Below, in pieces: positions 18,372 to 26,164 of a stretch of DNA of 57,177 nucleotides. How positions within the stretch are numbered: the first letter of the stretch is position 1; every line of letters begins with the position of its first letter. This DNA is from Deltaproteobacteria bacterium (GTDB taxonomy: Bacteria > Myxococcota_A > Polyangia > JAAYKL01), in the NCBI GenBank assembly GCA_029565915.1, contig JAKQNG010000042.1, positions 1 to 57,177 of the forward strand, written 5' to 3'. The notes beneath the pieces were generated by a model. The model was not told where the DNA came from. It made no database searches and saw only the letters and a program-made list of their open reading frames with translations. A program made the position numbers and the translations under genes.

Positions 18372-19132
18372 GGATTGTGCTCCTTTTCCAGGGTGGCGCA
18401 GGCGGCGATGGCCGCCATCACATCATCGATCCCGGTGGAAATCGCCGTCACGACGGACCGGGCGCCCCGTTCGAGCAGCGCACGCCGTGTGGTGCTGCCG
18501 ATAGCGACGGTGCGCAGTGTATCGGGAAGATCAGCGCGCCGCAACACGCCGCAGTAATGGTCCACTGCCGACGGGCTGTAGAACACCGCCATGCCGCAGC
18601 CCGCCACTGAAAAACGATCCACCTCCGCCGGCGGGCGGTTGTCGTAGACGGGCATCTGCTGCACCCGGGCACCCACCCGTTCTGCCGCTTCGATCAGCTC
18701 CTCACCACTCCTTGCAGAGCAGGGGTGGAGAATGCGGCGGCCGCGCAGATCAAACGATCCGTGGAGCGCTTCAATCAACGCCGCGGCACCCCGTCCATCC
18801 CCGCAGAAATGAACCGGCCAGCCCGCGGCAGCAATGGCATCAGCGGTGGACGAGCCAACAGCGGCGGTCCGCCATCCCGGTGCGCAGGAAACGCGTCGGC
18901 AGAAGAACGCCACCGCGCGGGAACTCGTCACAACGACCCAGTCGTGGGCGGACGGATCGATTGCGAATTCCTTGTCGTCGACATGGATTGGAACGATTTC
19001 GATGAGGGGCACCACCACGGGTTCTGCACCGGCCTCCCGCAGTCGCCCGGCCAGGGCGGCATTGTCCCCTTCTGCGCGGCAAAGGAGAATCCGCAGTCCC
19101 GTCAGGGCAGACAGATTATCGGCGGAGTTCAT
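18368..19132 (-). CDS. hemD: Uroporphyrinogen-III synthase
   Basis: This enzyme closes and inverts ring D of hydroxymethylbilane to give uroporphyrinogen III. The family is poorly conserved. The 254-residue length, the two-lobed pattern (WVVVTSSRAVAFF in the first lobe, AVFYSPSAVDHY and VAIGSTTRRAL in the second) and the position between hemC and hemB make the call secure. It overlaps hemC by 17 bp and hemB by 4 bp. Confidence 0.93.
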
Positions 19133-20069
19133 TTTTCACCCGGGCGAGAATGGCATCGCCGCCGGCGGCCAGGAGCCTGTGGGCCAGCGCCTCTCCCACC
19201 GATTGCGGTATGGTGCCCCGTTCATCGCCTTCGACATGTTCCGCGCCGTCCAGGGTCAGCACCATGGCAAAGAGGTGAATGCCTCCGTCGTCCTCCACCT
19301 GTGCCAGCGCACCCAGTGGCAACTGGCAGCCGCCTTCCATTACCTGCAGAAACGCGCGCTCCGCGGTGACCGATCGCCGGGTGGCGTCGTGGTCGAGAAA
19401 TGCCACCAGGTCCATCAGCGACGCATCGTCCTCCCGGAGTTGCACCGCGATGGCCCCCTGGGCCGGGGCCGGCAGAAACAGCGACGGATCGAGCACCTGG
19501 GTCGCATGGCCGTCGAGGCCCAGCCGCCGCAGGCCCGCCAGCGCCAGAAACGTTCCGTCCAGCTTCCGGGACGGCAGGCGACCACCATCGATGTCGATGC
19601 CCGCGGCCCGCAGCCGGGAATGCACGTTGCCACGCAGGTTCACCACTTCCAGATCGGGCCGCAGCCGACCGAGCATGGCCCGCCGCCGCAGGCTGGACGT
19701 GCCCACAACAGCCCCCCGGGGCAGAGCGGACAAGGTCCCGAAGGGCGAAATGAACGCGTCCCGGGGATCTTCCCGCTGCAATACGGCCCCCAGGACAAGG
19801 CCATCGGGCATGGCGGTGGCGAGGTCCTTCATGCTGTGCACCGCCAGGTCGCAGACGCAGCCCTGCAGGGCCGCCTCGATTTCCCGCGTGAAGACGCCGG
19901 TCCCGCCCAGGCTGGACAGGGCCGCATCCGTATTCCGATCACCGCCGGTTTCGATGGGCACCACCTGCAGGGTCAACCCGGGATATCGCTGCTGCAGCGC
20001 TGCTGCCACGGCTTGCGTCTGCTGCAGGGCCAGAGGGCTGCGCCGCGTGCCGATGCGGATTCCGGTCAT
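19116..20069 (-). CDS. hemC: Hydroxymethylbilane synthase (porphobilinogen deaminase)
   Basis: This enzyme joins four porphobilinogen units into hydroxymethylbilane using a covalently bound dipyrromethane cofactor. The 317-residue protein begins IRIGTRRSPLALQQTQAV, contains HSMKDLATAMPDGL and RRRAMLGRLRPDLEV, and has the cofactor-attachment Cys in MEGGCQLPLGALA. It overlaps hemA by 4 bp (ATGA) and hemD by 17 bp. Confidence 0.96.
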   Translation of the reverse strand: MTGIRIGTRRSPLALQQTQAVAAALQQRYPGLTLQVVPIETGGDRNTDAALSSLGGTGVFTREIEAALQGCVCDLAVHSMKDLATAMPDGLVLGAVLQREDPRDAFISPFGTLSALPRGAVVGTSSLRRRAMLGRLRPDLEVVNLRGNVHSRLRAAGIDIDGGRLPSRKLDGTFLALAGLRRLGLDGHATQVLDPSLFLPAPAQGAIAVQLREDDASLMDLVAFLDHDATRRSVTAERAFLQVMEGGCQLPLGALAQVEDDGGIHLFAMVLTLDGAEHVEGDERGTIPQSVGEALAHRLLAAGGDAILARVKNELRR

Positions 20070-21352
20070 TTCCGCTCCCGTCGCTGCGATATGTTTTTGT
20101 CGAGCCCGAACAGTTGCTCCAGCCAGCGGGCCTTCTCCACGGCATCCCTTTCTTGTGCCAGCTCCCGGATGGCCAGCGTGGGGAAATGAAGCAGTTTATT
20201 GGTCAGGCTCCGCGTCAGGTCTTCGGCGGCCTGCGGATCGCCCTGCGCAATGCGATGGGCAAACCGGGCCAGCTCCTCCTTCCGCAGTTCCTCGAAGGAA
20301 TCCCGCAGACGCAGGATGAGAGGGCCCACATCGAGGGTGCGCCGGGCCCGTTGGAACCGGTCCGTCTCCTGCGCGATGATGGCGGCCACCAGCGGTTTCT
20401 GTGCTTCCCGCTTTGCCAGGTTTCTTTTGACCACTTCTTCAATGTCGCTCATGGTGCTGCAAAAGACGTTGCTCACATCCGCCGCACCGGGCTCCACATT
20501 GCGGGGCACGCCGATGTCCACCATGCACAGAATCCGTCCATGGCGGCGTTTCTGCACGCGCTCGACCATCTCGTTTGACACGAGGGGACGAGGGGACGAC
20601 GTGCACGCGATGACCACGTCTGCCCCGGCGAGTTCTTCTTCGAGCCCGTCAAGGGCTGCCGCCCGGCCGCCCATGCAGGCCGCGAGTCCCCGGGCCCTTT
20701 CCATCGTGCGGTTGACCACGCAGACCCGCGCGCCCTGATCCTTCAGATACTTTGTCACCAGCGTGCCGGTATCGCCGGCGCCGATGACCAGTGCGGGAAC
20801 GTCGGACAGCTCCCCGGCCACGCGACGGGCCATGTGCACCGCCGCCGATGCCACCGATGTGGTGCCCCGATCAATCTCCGTTTCCGCGCGCGCCCGATGG
20901 CCGGTGCGAAAGGCCGCGTTGAAGAGCGAAATGAAACCGCTCTGTGCGCAACCCGCGTCGACGGCGTCATTCAGTGCCTGCTGCACCTGTCCGACAATTT
21001 CCGTTTCTCCCAGAATCATGGAGTCGAGCCCGCAGACCACGGCAAACAGGTGGCGAATGGCGTCCTGGTCCATGTGGTGGTACACGTGGCGCTCTTCCAG
21101 ACCGCCCGCTGCGCCCCGATCCAGCAGCCATCGCCGGATGGCAAACGGCGCGAAGGAGTCCCGCTCGGCGCGACAGTATATCTCCGTGCGATTGCAGGTG
21201 GACAGCAGCACCACCTCCTGCACCCGGGGAATCTGCTTCAGTTCCGACAGGATCGGGACAACGGCGTCCCGTCCAAAGGCCACGGTCTCCAGCACCCGCA
21301 GAGGCGCGCTGGTGTAATTGACTCCGATGACATCAATGGAAGAATCGCTCAT
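20066..21352 (-). CDS. hemA: Glutamyl-tRNA reductase
   Basis: This enzyme reduces glutamyl-tRNA to glutamate-1-semialdehyde, the committed step of the C5 tetrapyrrole route. The 428-residue protein has the catalytic Cys in LLSTCNRTEIY near residue 53, the tRNA/substrate block GLDSMILGETEIVGQV and an NADPH-binding region (ALVIGAGDTGTLV), and ends in a helical dimerisation domain. It starts 3 bp after a CcsA/HemX-like membrane gene and overlaps hemC by 4 bp. Confidence 0.96.
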   Translation of the reverse strand: MSDSSIDVIGVNYTSAPLRVLETVAFGRDAVVPILSELKQIPRVQEVVLLSTCNRTEIYCRAERDSFAPFAIRRWLLDRGAAGGLEERHVYHHMDQDAIRHLFAVVCGLDSMILGETEIVGQVQQALNDAVDAGCAQSGFISLFNAAFRTGHRARAETEIDRGTTSVASAAVHMARRVAGELSDVPALVIGAGDTGTLVTKYLKDQGARVCVVNRTMERARGLAACMGGRAAALDGLEEELAGADVVIACTSSPRPLVSNEMVERVQKRRHGRILCMVDIGVPRNVEPGAADVSNVFCSTMSDIEEVVKRNLAKREAQKPLVAAIIAQETDRFQRARRTLDVGPLILRLRDSFEELRKEELARFAHRIAQGDPQAAEDLTRSLTNKLLHFPTLAIRELAQERDAVEKARWLEQLFGLDKNISQRRERK

Positions 21353-21355
21353 CGG

Positions 21356-22165
21356 TCACCACCTGTGCCAGCTGTCGCAGAAGGCATGGCCCACCGCCAC
21401 CAGGATCAGCGAGACAAATGCGATGGTGTTGAAGATGGCGGTCCGCCGCTCGGTCCACTCCGGCAGCAGATGGGACAGCAGAAGGAATCCGTATATCAGC
21501 CAGCCGAGGCCCGCGGACATCAGTCGCACGTCGAGCGTGATGCCCCGGACGGAGGCCATCTCCACGAGGCCCGCTCCGATGCCGATGCCCAGAAGGATGA
21601 ACCCGACAAAGGCGGTGCGGTTCATCATCCGGCACAGCACGGCCAGGGGTGGCAGCTGCTCGAAGATGCGACCGAACTGCCGTCTGCGAAGGGCCCGGTG
21701 AAACAGGATCAGCATCACCGCGTAGATGAACGACAGGACAAATGACGCCCAGGCGCCGCAGAGCACCCCGGTGTGCAGCCCGAACCGGCTCTGCTCCAGT
21801 CCGGGCCGGAGGGATGGATCACTGCCGGCCGACAGGACGGCGATGAGCTGCAGGAGGGTCACCGCCGGAATGGCGAACACGCCTCCGTGGCGATTGCGGT
21901 GAATGATTTCGCTCGCCAGATAGATGCCCGCCAGGCACAGGGCGGTAAACGAGGCGAACTCCGGAACGGTGGCCACCGGATGACGGCCCAGGGAAACGCC
22001 CGCATGAACTGTCCATCCCAGGTGCAGCAGTACCGTTGCCCCCAGAAAGATGGATCGCCCGGCGCCTCCGTTGTCCCGTCGCAGAAACCAGTGCAGATAC
22101 ATCACCGCCGCGGTCGCGTACAGCAACACCAGCACCAGCGGAGGAAGGAATCCTGCATACGTCAT
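21356..22165 (-). CDS. CcsA/HemX-like cytochrome c assembly membrane protein
   Basis: This 269-residue protein has about eight hydrophobic helices. It carries the pattern of the CcsA/HemX branch of haem-handling proteins, including HLGWTVHAGVSLGRHPV and a C-terminal LLPEWTERRTAIFN region. The placement directly before hemA is the usual one for hemX. Candidate haem-ligand His residues occur, but the WWD loop of full CcsA is not obvious. It probably helps haem delivery or HemA stability; these alternatives cannot be separated here. It overlaps the ppx gene by 4 bp. Confidence 0.8.
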   Translation of the reverse strand: MTYAGFLPPLVLVLLYATAAVMYLHWFLRRDNGGAGRSIFLGATVLLHLGWTVHAGVSLGRHPVATVPEFASFTALCLAGIYLASEIIHRNRHGGVFAIPAVTLLQLIAVLSAGSDPSLRPGLEQSRFGLHTGVLCGAWASFVLSFIYAVMLILFHRALRRRQFGRIFEQLPPLAVLCRMMNRTAFVGFILLGIGIGAGLVEMASVRGITLDVRLMSAGLGWLIYGFLLLSHLLPEWTERRTAIFNTIAFVSLILVAVGHAFCDSWHRW

Positions 22166-23100
22166 GGAATCGCCCGGTCTTCCCCTTCGATGACGGACAG
22201 GGCGAGCCCCACCCGCAGTCCGTTGGCAGATACCATGAAGGATGAAACGCCCGTGTGGCGCATGACTTCAATGAGAATCAACAGTCCGGCGGGAAATACG
22301 TCTGCCCGCAGGGGCCGCATGCCGAAGCGGGAGACGCGTTCTTCTGGTGGAACAGCACTGAGGATGCGCAGCCATTCCTCTGCGGCTTCCCTGGAAATGA
22401 CGGCGCCGTGCACCGATTCCCGCTGCCATGTGCGCAGGCCGCGGTTCAGAACGCACAGGGTGGTGGGAGTGCCGCCGACGCAGACCAGTGCGCCTCTGCC
22501 GCCATCGGGCACATGGGCCTTCAGGATGTCGCGCACGGCGGAAGCGGCGTCGTTCCGCTGACCGTCCGAAATGATCAGATCCGTAAAAAAACGCTCTGTC
22601 AGCGCCACTACGCCCAGCGGCATGCTGACGGCATCAAAGCACCCGTTGTCGCCGGTCCTCGACGACAGCTCCGTGGACTGACCGCCGATATCGAGAATCC
22701 GCTGGGCTGGGTCAGGGGGCAGATCGAGCACGGCCCCCCGACAGGTGAGCCGGGCCTCCTCCTCCCCCGATATTACATCCACTGCTCCCCCGAGAATCCG
22801 TTCTGCCGGGTCGAGGAAGTCCCGCGGTGCAGCGGTCATCCGCAGGACGGCCGTGGCGGCGGCCCGGACGGGTACCTCATCCATGCAGAACTCGGCATGC
22901 AGGCGTTCGAGGGCGTCAAGTGCACGCGCCACCGCTTCCGTCTTCAGCCGGCCGCCCGGTTGCAGTCCCTCGGAGAGGCGCACGGCCAGGGAGGCATCCT
23001 GTTCGACGACCGGACGTCCATCCGGATGGCGGGACAGGCGGCAGCAGCTGATTGTGTTGCTTCCGATATCGAGGCCGACAGCCGTGGAAGGAGCGGTCAC
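22162..23100 (-). CDS. Ppx/GppA-family exopolyphosphatase
   Basis: This 312-residue protein has the ASKHA fold signature of the Ppx/GppA family: VGLDIGSNTISCCRL at the N-terminus, VISGEEEARLTCRGAV near 120 and LDIGGQSTELSS near 140. It contains only the two ASKHA domains and lacks the long C-terminal part of E. coli Ppx, as in short actinobacterial and deltaproteobacterial forms. It hydrolyses polyphosphate or pppGpp. The start codon is GTG. It lies between an ompA-like gene and the haem genes in one run. Confidence 0.88.
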   Translation of the reverse strand: MTAPSTAVGLDIGSNTISCCRLSRHPDGRPVVEQDASLAVRLSEGLQPGGRLKTEAVARALDALERLHAEFCMDEVPVRAAATAVLRMTAAPRDFLDPAERILGGAVDVISGEEEARLTCRGAVLDLPPDPAQRILDIGGQSTELSSRTGDNGCFDAVSMPLGVVALTERFFTDLIISDGQRNDAASAVRDILKAHVPDGGRGALVCVGGTPTTLCVLNRGLRTWQRESVHGAVISREAAEEWLRILSAVPPEERVSRFGMRPLRADVFPAGLLILIEVMRHTGVSSFMVSANGLRVGLALSVIEGEDRAIP

Positions 23101-23108
23101 GGAAGAAA

Positions 23109-23927
23109 TCAGCGGGCGATATCCCGCTCCAGGTCCGACAGGTCGGGCAGCTCGTCCAGATTGGGCAGCAGCGTGATTTCGATGCGACGATTGGCGGCCC
23201 GCCCCGATTCCGAATTGTTGGAATCCGACGGCTGGAATTCCGCATATCCGGCTGCGGAGAAATTGGAGGGGTTCACACCCGCCTCCTGCAGGAATTTGAC
23301 CACCGTGACCGCCCGGGCCGTGGAGAGTTCCCAGTTGGAAGGGAACTTCGCCGAGCGGATGGGCACGTTGTCCGTATGGCCCGCCACCTGGAACTTGCGA
23401 TCCGTAATCGATGCCAGCACGGCCGCCAGATCCGCCAGGGCCATCTGCCCTTCATCGCTGAGGTCCGCCTTGCCGGTTTCAAACAGAATATTGGAGTCCA
23501 TCTGGACAACCATCTGACCGTTCACGATGCGGATCTTCAGTTTTCCCGAATTGACGAGGGCCTTGAATTTCTCGATGACCTCCCGGTATTTCGCCATGCG
23601 CTGTCGCTGGGCTTCCTGTTCCGCCCGCAGGGCCGCTTCCCTGGCCCGGGTCGCTTCCAGGTCCGAGGCCAGCAGACTGCGCTCGCCGAGCAGGGCGTTC
23701 ACATTCTGTCCCAGCTCCTGCAGCTTCGACGCCATCTTCTGGTTCTCCGAACGCATCTGCGTCAGCTGATTCTGCATCTGCGCGTTGGTGAAGTTGGCCG
23801 AATCCAGTTCCTTTTTCAGCCGGTTCAGCTCGTTGACCTTTGCCTGATACTGCTCCTCGGGAATGCCACACGCCGTGAGTGCACCGGCAAGAACAATCAG
23901 CACGGCCATCGAAATCAGGTTCTTCAT
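23109..23927 (-). CDS. OmpA-domain lipoprotein with coiled coil
   Basis: The lipoprotein signal ends LAGALTAC (Cys near residue 20). Residues ~30-125 form a long coiled coil, and residues ~140-260 are an OmpA-like peptidoglycan-binding domain with VAGHTDNVPI and GRAANRRIEI. It would be anchored in the outer or inner membrane and grip the cell wall. AAGGAG precedes the ATG. It sits between mglA and ppx, a placement that may link wall anchoring with the polarity system. Confidence 0.9.
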   Translation of the reverse strand: MKNLISMAVLIVLAGALTACGIPEEQYQAKVNELNRLKKELDSANFTNAQMQNQLTQMRSENQKMASKLQELGQNVNALLGERSLLASDLEATRAREAALRAEQEAQRQRMAKYREVIEKFKALVNSGKLKIRIVNGQMVVQMDSNILFETGKADLSDEGQMALADLAAVLASITDRKFQVAGHTDNVPIRSAKFPSNWELSTARAVTVVKFLQEAGVNPSNFSAAGYAEFQPSDSNNSESGRAANRRIEITLLPNLDELPDLSDLERDIAR

Positions 23928-23980
23928 GGTTTTCTCCTTCTACGTGAAGATTAATGGAAGAATGCGGTCGGCAGGCTGCA

Positions 23981-24568
23981 TCAGCTGCCCTTCTTGAGCT
24001 CCGTCAGGACGAGCTTGGCCACGGCCTTCAGGGTATCAAAGACGCCGGTCCCGTTGGTGGCCACCGCTTCGAAATCGGGCACATGGGTGGTGTTCAGCAC
24101 TTCGCGCATCTCGGTCAGGTCGGCCACCGTGGGCAGGTCGCGCTTGTTGTACTGGACCACGTAGGGCAGTTTGTCCAGGTCGTACCCCTGCTCCTGCAGG
24201 TTATCCCGCAGGTTTTCGAGGGATTCGATGTTTGCCTCCATGCGGGATATCTGCGAATCAGCTACAAACACGACGCCGTCCACCCCTTTCAGGATCAGCT
24301 TGCGGGACGCGTCGTAGAACACCTGGCCCGGCACCGTGTACAGGTGAAAGCGGGTCTTGAATCCGCGGATCTCTCCAAGGGACAGTGGCAGAAAGTCGAA
24401 GAACAGGGTGCGCTCGGTCTCCGTCGCCAGGGAGATCATCTTGCCCTTGGCATCGGGATTGGTGCGGTTGTACACATACTGCAGGTTCGTCGTCTTGCCG
24501 CACAGACCGGGACCGTAGTAAACGATTTTGCAGTTGATTTCCCGTGACGAGTAATTGATGAACGACAT
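23981..24568 (-). CDS. mglA: MglA small Ras-like GTPase
   Basis: This 195-residue GTPase matches MglA, the polarity switch of Myxococcus gliding and pilus motility. The P-loop [10 protein letters not shown] lies near residues 19-28. The switch region includes [34 protein letters not shown] (typical MglA PGQ) and the base-recognition motif [10 protein letters not shown]. It follows its partner mglB by 12 bp, the standard mglBA order. In other bacteria such pairs control cell polarity or secretion-related processes, so gliding itself is not proven. Confidence 0.95.
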   Translation of the reverse strand: MSFINYSSREINCKIVYYGPGLCGKTTNLQYVYNRTNPDAKGKMISLATETERTLFFDFLPLSLGEIRGFKTRFHLYTVPGQVFYDASRKLILKGVDGVVFVADSQISRMEANIESLENLRDNLQEQGYDLDKLPYVVQYNKRDLPTVADLTEMREVLNTTHVPDFEAVATNGTGVFDTLKAVAKLVLTELKKGS

Positions 24569-24580
24569 CTCAGGGCACCC

Positions 24581-25063
24581 CTAATCGTTGAACAGGTTGT
24601 CTATGTCATCGTCCGTGATTTCTTCCAGCGGAGCGGCCATGTTCGGATCCTGCATCTTTTCAACGAGTCGTTCGAAGATTTCCGTCAGGGACTGGCTGGC
24701 CTTGCGCACCCGGAGCCGCACGAGTCCCAGAGAGGAGCGTTCGTCGAAAATGACCACCAGGATCACCCGCTGACCGACGATCTGAATGTGGATATTCTGG
24801 TGTTCCCCTTCGTGAAACTGGGTGGCGAACTCGTTTTCCTTCAGAACCTTTGCCATGCCGCCCGTGGCGGCGATGTTGCCCGCCGTCAGGGATGCCAGCG
24901 AGGTGGTGTCCAGGTTTTCATATTCTCCGGCCGTGGCGATGAGCTGACCGTTCTTGTCGATGATAAAAACGACGATCGCATTGGCGTCTTTGACGAGTTT
25001 TTCACAGACCTCCTGGATCTGATTAAACTCCTCTTCGTACATCACAATCTGAGGACCTGCCAT
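24581..25063 (-). CDS. mglB: MglB-like Roadblock/LC7 protein (GTPase regulator)
   Basis: This 160-residue protein has a Roadblock/LC7 fold (DANAIVVFIIDKNGQLIATA near residues 26-45, then VILVVIFDERSSLGLVRLRV). It carries a C-terminal acidic extension ending DDDIDNLFND, typical of MglB. MglB is the GTPase-activating partner of MglA. AGGAG precedes the start. It is the first gene of the long run ending with hemY. Confidence 0.94.
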   Translation of the reverse strand: MAGPQIVMYEEEFNQIQEVCEKLVKDANAIVVFIIDKNGQLIATAGEYENLDTTSLASLTAGNIAATGGMAKVLKENEFATQFHEGEHQNIHIQIVGQRVILVVIFDERSSLGLVRLRVRKASQSLTEIFERLVEKMQDPNMAAPLEEITDDDIDNLFND

Positions 25064-25116
25064 TTCGTTACTCCTGAAGGACAGCTATCAGCTTCGTAGC
25101 GGTTGATCACCCGTGT

Positions 25117-25176
25117 CCTGCAAATTCAAATTTGTAGCAAACCTGTATTGCAGGTTCAACCTACTACTACTACTAT
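25117..25176 (+). promoter_or_regulatory. Promoter and overlapping inverted repeats upstream of the HD-domain gene
   Basis: TTGCAG at 25148-25153 and TACTAT at 25171-25176 are separated by exactly 17 bp and should form a sigma-70-type promoter. Two symmetric elements are nearby: CAAATTCAAATTTG at 25121-25134, and arms CCTGCAA 25117-25123 / TTGCAGG 25148-25154, the right arm of which overlaps the -35 box. This geometry suits repressor control. The -10 is embedded in a short run of CTA repeats. Confidence 0.55.
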
Positions 25177-25243
25177 TCTTTGTCCATGCCGTTTGCGCGG
25201 GCCGATGCGTTTGCGACGGGCGCAAAACGGAACAGAACATGCC

Positions 25244-26155
25244 ATGAACACTGCCGATTCGGAAGACGGACGCCGCGCGCTGTCATCGCTTGCCGCCCAC
25301 GAAGAATTCACCGCTGCGCTGGAGGCATCCACCGGCACGGCCCGACCGATATCCTTCGGGAATCCCATGTCCCCTTCCGACGTGCTCGAAGGCTACCATC
25401 GCCTGCTGCTGTCCCCGCGTCCGGATCGGGGCCTCGCGGTGCTGGCGCGCACAGGCGTGCTCGCGTCGACGCTGCCGGAGGTGGCGGCGCTGATCGGTTT
25501 CGGGGACGCCGTGCGCCACAAGGACGTATGGGCCCACACCCTGCAGGTGGTCCGGCAGACACCGGCCCGCTCCGGATGCCGCTTCGGCGCGCTGTTTCAC
25601 GATATCGGAAAAGTGCCGACGCGTCGGTTCGCCGACAACGGTGAGGTCACCTTTCTGGGTCATCCGGAGGTGGGCGCCCGCATGTTCGATCGGATTGCCC
25701 GGCGACTGCCGTTTCCCGAGCCGGCAAAGGAGCGCATCCGATTCCTGATTGCGGCCCATCTGCGGGCCTCTGCCTGGCAGCCGGACTGGACCGACGCGGC
25801 GGTCCGCCGGTTCATCAGGGATGCGGGGCCCCACCTGCGGGACCTGCTGGATCTGGCCCGGGCCGATATCACCAGCAAATACGACGACCGGGTCCGGCGG
25901 GGCCTGCGCCAGATCAACGGACTGGCGGTGCGCATCCGCGAGGTGCGGGCGATGGACGGAAAGCCCCGGGCCCTTCCACCGGGTCTCGGCGACACCCTGA
26001 TGCGGGAATTTCACATTCCACCGGGTCCCCGCCTCGGACGGCTGATGCGCACCCTGTGTGCCGAAGTGGAAGCGGGAACCCTGGTGCCCGGAGCGGACCA
26101 CCGGGTGTACACGGATCACCTGACCCGGCATCCGTCGCTGCTGGCGGACGCCTGA
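25244..26155 (+). CDS. HD-domain protein resembling the C-terminal part of CCA-adding enzymes
   Basis: This 303-residue protein carries an HD phosphohydrolase domain. RHKDVWAHTLQVV and GALFHDIGKVPTRRF supply the His and His-Asp metal ligands, GHPEVGARMFD the next His, and LLDLARADITSKYDDR the last Asp. This arrangement and the helical tail resemble the HD region of tRNA nucleotidyltransferases of the bacterial Cca type, but the N-terminal polymerase domain is absent. It might hydrolyse 2',3'-cyclic or other phosphates. The start at 25244 is chosen to fit the protein's extent; its ribosome binding site is weak. Confidence 0.82.
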   Translation: MNTADSEDGRRALSSLAAHEEFTAALEASTGTARPISFGNPMSPSDVLEGYHRLLLSPRPDRGLAVLARTGVLASTLPEVAALIGFGDAVRHKDVWAHTLQVVRQTPARSGCRFGALFHDIGKVPTRRFADNGEVTFLGHPEVGARMFDRIARRLPFPEPAKERIRFLIAAHLRASAWQPDWTDAAVRRFIRDAGPHLRDLLDLARADITSKYDDRVRRGLRQINGLAVRIREVRAMDGKPRALPPGLGDTLMREFHIPPGPRLGRLMRTLCAEVEAGTLVPGADHRVYTDHLTRHPSLLADA

Positions 26156-26164
26156 ATCTGTCGG

